A DNA stretch of 64,000 bases from Coturnix japonica. Taxonomy: Eukaryota; Chordata; Aves; Galliformes; Phasianidae. The position numbers and the translations under genes are program-made. The notes below the pieces were generated by a model, which worked only from the letters and a program-made list of their open reading frames with translations, ran no database searches and was not told the DNA's origin. Where the stretch lies: NCBI RefSeq assembly GCF_001577835.2, contig NC_029543.1, positions 744,001 to 808,000 on the forward strand, given 5' to 3'. Below, in pieces: positions 61,790 through 64,000 of this stretch (positions are counted from its first letter, which is position 1; each line of letters opens with the position of its first letter).

Positions 61790-63357
61790 TCTGTGTGGGG
61801 ATGGGGAGTGCAGGGGGGGGTTGGGGTCACCTCTGTGCCTCCTCTGAAGGGGATTTGGGATACAAGGGGAAGGGGGGGGGGAAAGAGGGATTTGGGTGTT
61901 GTTATGGCTGGGAGTGAGCACCTTGAGGGGGGCTGGGGGGGTGGTCTTTGGGGGGAGATTGTGGGAATGGGGTCTGTGGGGTTTGGGGTTGGTCTCTGGG
62001 GGATAAATGATGGGAATGGGAGGGGTCTGTGGGAGGTTTTGGGAATGGAGAGCTCTGTTGGATTGGGGAGAGGTCACTGGAATGGGGTGAGGAATCTGGG
62101 GGGGGGGGGGCATCTTGGGGTCCAAATCCAGACCTATTTGGCCACATACAAACCCCATCCGTGGGGCTGTGCCATAGGTCATTCCATGGGGCCGTGCCAC
62201 GTGCCCATTGACGTGCTGTGGGGTGTCAGGTTTGTCCCAACCCATGGGGCACGCAGCCGGGTGATAATTTTAGGGCTGGGGGGGGGTGGCAGCGTGACTG
62301 CTGTGCTGGCGGTGTCCCCATAGCAGGGCAATGTGGGACGATCCCATCCCCCTCCTGGGGGTCCATGGGGCACAAAGGGCTGACCCCATTTGCTCCCATT
62401 GCTTTGGGGCTCAAACCCAGGGGTTGCCGACCTGGGGGCTCCATGTGCTCCCACATGGGGGGCACTGCGTGGGGGTGGGGGAATCCCACAGACAGCTGAT
62501 CCCAAAGGCACAAAGTTCACTCAGTGCTGAGGCTGCGCTGTGGGTTTGGGTTTCAGGAGCCCCATGGGATCACGGCCAGCAAACCCCCCATTCCCCGCAC
62601 AGGGAGCTCCTATCTGCTGTACTTAAGGTTAGGGGCAATATAGGGACTCCTGAGTCCTATACAGGGCTTCCTAAATGCTATAGGGAACTCCTCAACTCCA
62701 TACAGGGGCTCCTGAGTGCAATAGGGATTCCTAAATGCTATATAAGGACTCTTAAATGCTATAGGGGCTCCTGAGTGCTATACAGGGGCACCTAAATGCT
62801 ATACAGGGACTATTAAAATGCTATGGGGGATCCTAAATGCCATGTAGGGACTCCTGAATGTTATGTAGGGGCTTCCCCACACAAGGGACCCCATAGAGAG
62901 CTCCCCCCATCCCAAATCCCATTGGGTTTTGCCATCAGAGCAGGACACAATCCCATTAACCACATCATCTGCAAGGGGCCCAGTTCCCACCCAGCCCCAA
63001 AGAGGCCAAGGATACAGTATGGGGCTATGGGGGTGCAAGTGCCCCCTACCCCATTCCAACAGCAAGAGGAAGAATAAGGAGAGATTGGGACTGGTTTTAC
63101 TCAATGGGAACAATGAGATTTTGGAGCGGCCTCTGCTCCTTCCACCAGGAAAAGGAGTTCCCAACTTCTGCCCAAAGCGATGGAATATAGATAGATATAT
63201 ATATAAAAAAATACAATAAAATAAAGTAACAAATCCTGCCTGGCACGGCTGCCAATAAATTATCATCCTCTGTGCTCCATTATATACAAAAGACGTTTCC
63301 CCCAATCAACCCGACGTCGGCGCTACGTAGTATTTACATCGCTGTGTACATGGGGTC
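61790..63357. other. DAPK3-NMRK2 convergent spacer and NMRK2 3' UTR
   Basis: GC-rich with G-runs; no exon seen. At 62630-62880 there is a minisatellite of about 26-base units (gggactcctgaatgctatac / cctaaatgctatagg). A small AT-rich patch lies at 63180-63260. I could not find a clear AATAAA for NMRK2 on the minus strand. Confidence 0.55.
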
Positions 63358-64000
63358 TCAGCTCTTCTGGGGTCCTGTGAAGGAGAAGGGTGATATGAGA
63401 CCCCCCTCCTCAACAATGGGGGTCCTGCCCCTACCCCCAGACCATGGGGTTACCTGGGGGGCGGTTCAGCAGTCTATTCCTGATGTCCTCCAGGACTTGG
63501 TTGTAGAGCTCCTCGCGGCTCTTCAGCCCATCTAAATAGACTGAGGGGGAGAGGGGGTGTCATAGGATGGGGGATTGGGGAGGGGGGACCCTATGGGGGT
63601 CTCTGAACTGGGGGGGAGGGGAAGGAAAACCATGGTTAATGGGATGGGACACTCAAGGCAACATCTTCATTCATCTCTTCCTAAATAAGGCATGGATTGA
63701 CCCAACGTTGGCTTTGTTGGCCCCAAACATTGGCTTGTTCCCTACTTCTGGCTTCCATAAAACCCCCCCCAAACCCCCCCCCCCCCCAACAGAAGGTTAT
63801 CTTTTCCCCCCTTAATTTCCCCTCTATGTTTCCCCTTTGGCCATCACCAACCACAACAGCTCTACAGTCCCATGGGGTCACAGTGTGGGGGTTGGACTCA
63901 GTAACCCCAAAACCCAAAAGGGGAATGGGGACACGCACCAACATCCACCCCACTGTCCTCCATCTCCTTCCGGTGCTTCAGGTACATGGGCCACACGTGG
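63358..64000 (-). CDS. NMRK2: NMRK2, nicotinamide riboside kinase 2 (3' part)
   Basis: Three minus-strand coding pieces: 63939-64000 (continues beyond the window), 63454-63540 and 63358-63374 (stop at 63358-63360). They read HVWPMYLKHRKEMEDSGVDV-VYLDGLKSREELYNQVLEDI-RNRLLNRPPGPQKS, closely matching human NMRK2 (HVWPMYQKYRQEME..., YLDGMKSREELFREVLEDI). The enzyme phosphorylates nicotinamide riboside to NMN in NAD synthesis and is muscle-enriched in mammals. The P-loop lies outside the window. The tail after LLNR is much shorter than in human. Order and strand relative to DAPK3 are as in human. Confidence 0.93.

Overview
This is vertebrate nuclear DNA, almost certainly from a bird and most likely a galliform. 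The genes have many short introns, CpG-island promoters and high GC content. The only recognisable dispersed repeats are 3' ends of CR1 LINEs, and GC-rich minisatellites are abundant. Gene order and relative orientation match human 19p13.3 (as I recall it), the segment that corresponds to a GC-rich avian microchromosome (chicken chromosome 28 is my inference). All coordinates come from reading splice sites by eye. Every multi-exon model below except TMIGD2 keeps an open frame across all its junctions. The rebuilt EEF2 is exactly 858 residues and FSD1 is 495.

Layout: MPND (5' part, minus, 1-888); FSD1 (minus, 1888-5628) with an array of ZNF143-like promoter sites; a TMIGD2/CD28H-like Ig receptor (plus, about 6953-7955); SHD (minus, 8643-10672); YJU2 (minus, 11800-14849); a repeat-rich spacer and a CpG island; ZBTB7A (plus, coding 26766-30278) with a very long AT-rich 3' UTR to about 35790; a forkhead gene that I identify as FOXQ2 (minus, 36979-38045); PIAS4 (minus, 39826-48233); EEF2 (plus, 49591-56383) with an intronic C/D snoRNA matching SNORD37; DAPK3 (plus, 57320-60849); and the 3' part of NMRK2 (minus, 63358 to beyond the window end).

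These are mostly unrelated housekeeping and signalling genes held together by old synteny, not a pathway. Two local arrangements matter. PIAS4 and EEF2 are divergent, with about 1.26 kb between their start codons. FOXQ2 lies in tandem about 120 bases beyond the PIAS4 poly(A) signal. The main departures from the human order are the presence of FOXQ2 between PIAS4 and ZBTB7A, direct adjacency of ZBTB7A and YJU2 (the human MAP2K2-CREB3L3-SIRT6-ANKRD24-EBI3 block is not here), and no visible STAP2 between FSD1 and MPND.

I saw no CRISPR array, operon, plasmid feature or prokaryotic mobile element, and no convincing endogenous retrovirus. The best candidate for something under-described is the FOXQ2 locus with its flanking noncoding DNA. 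I do not claim a new system.
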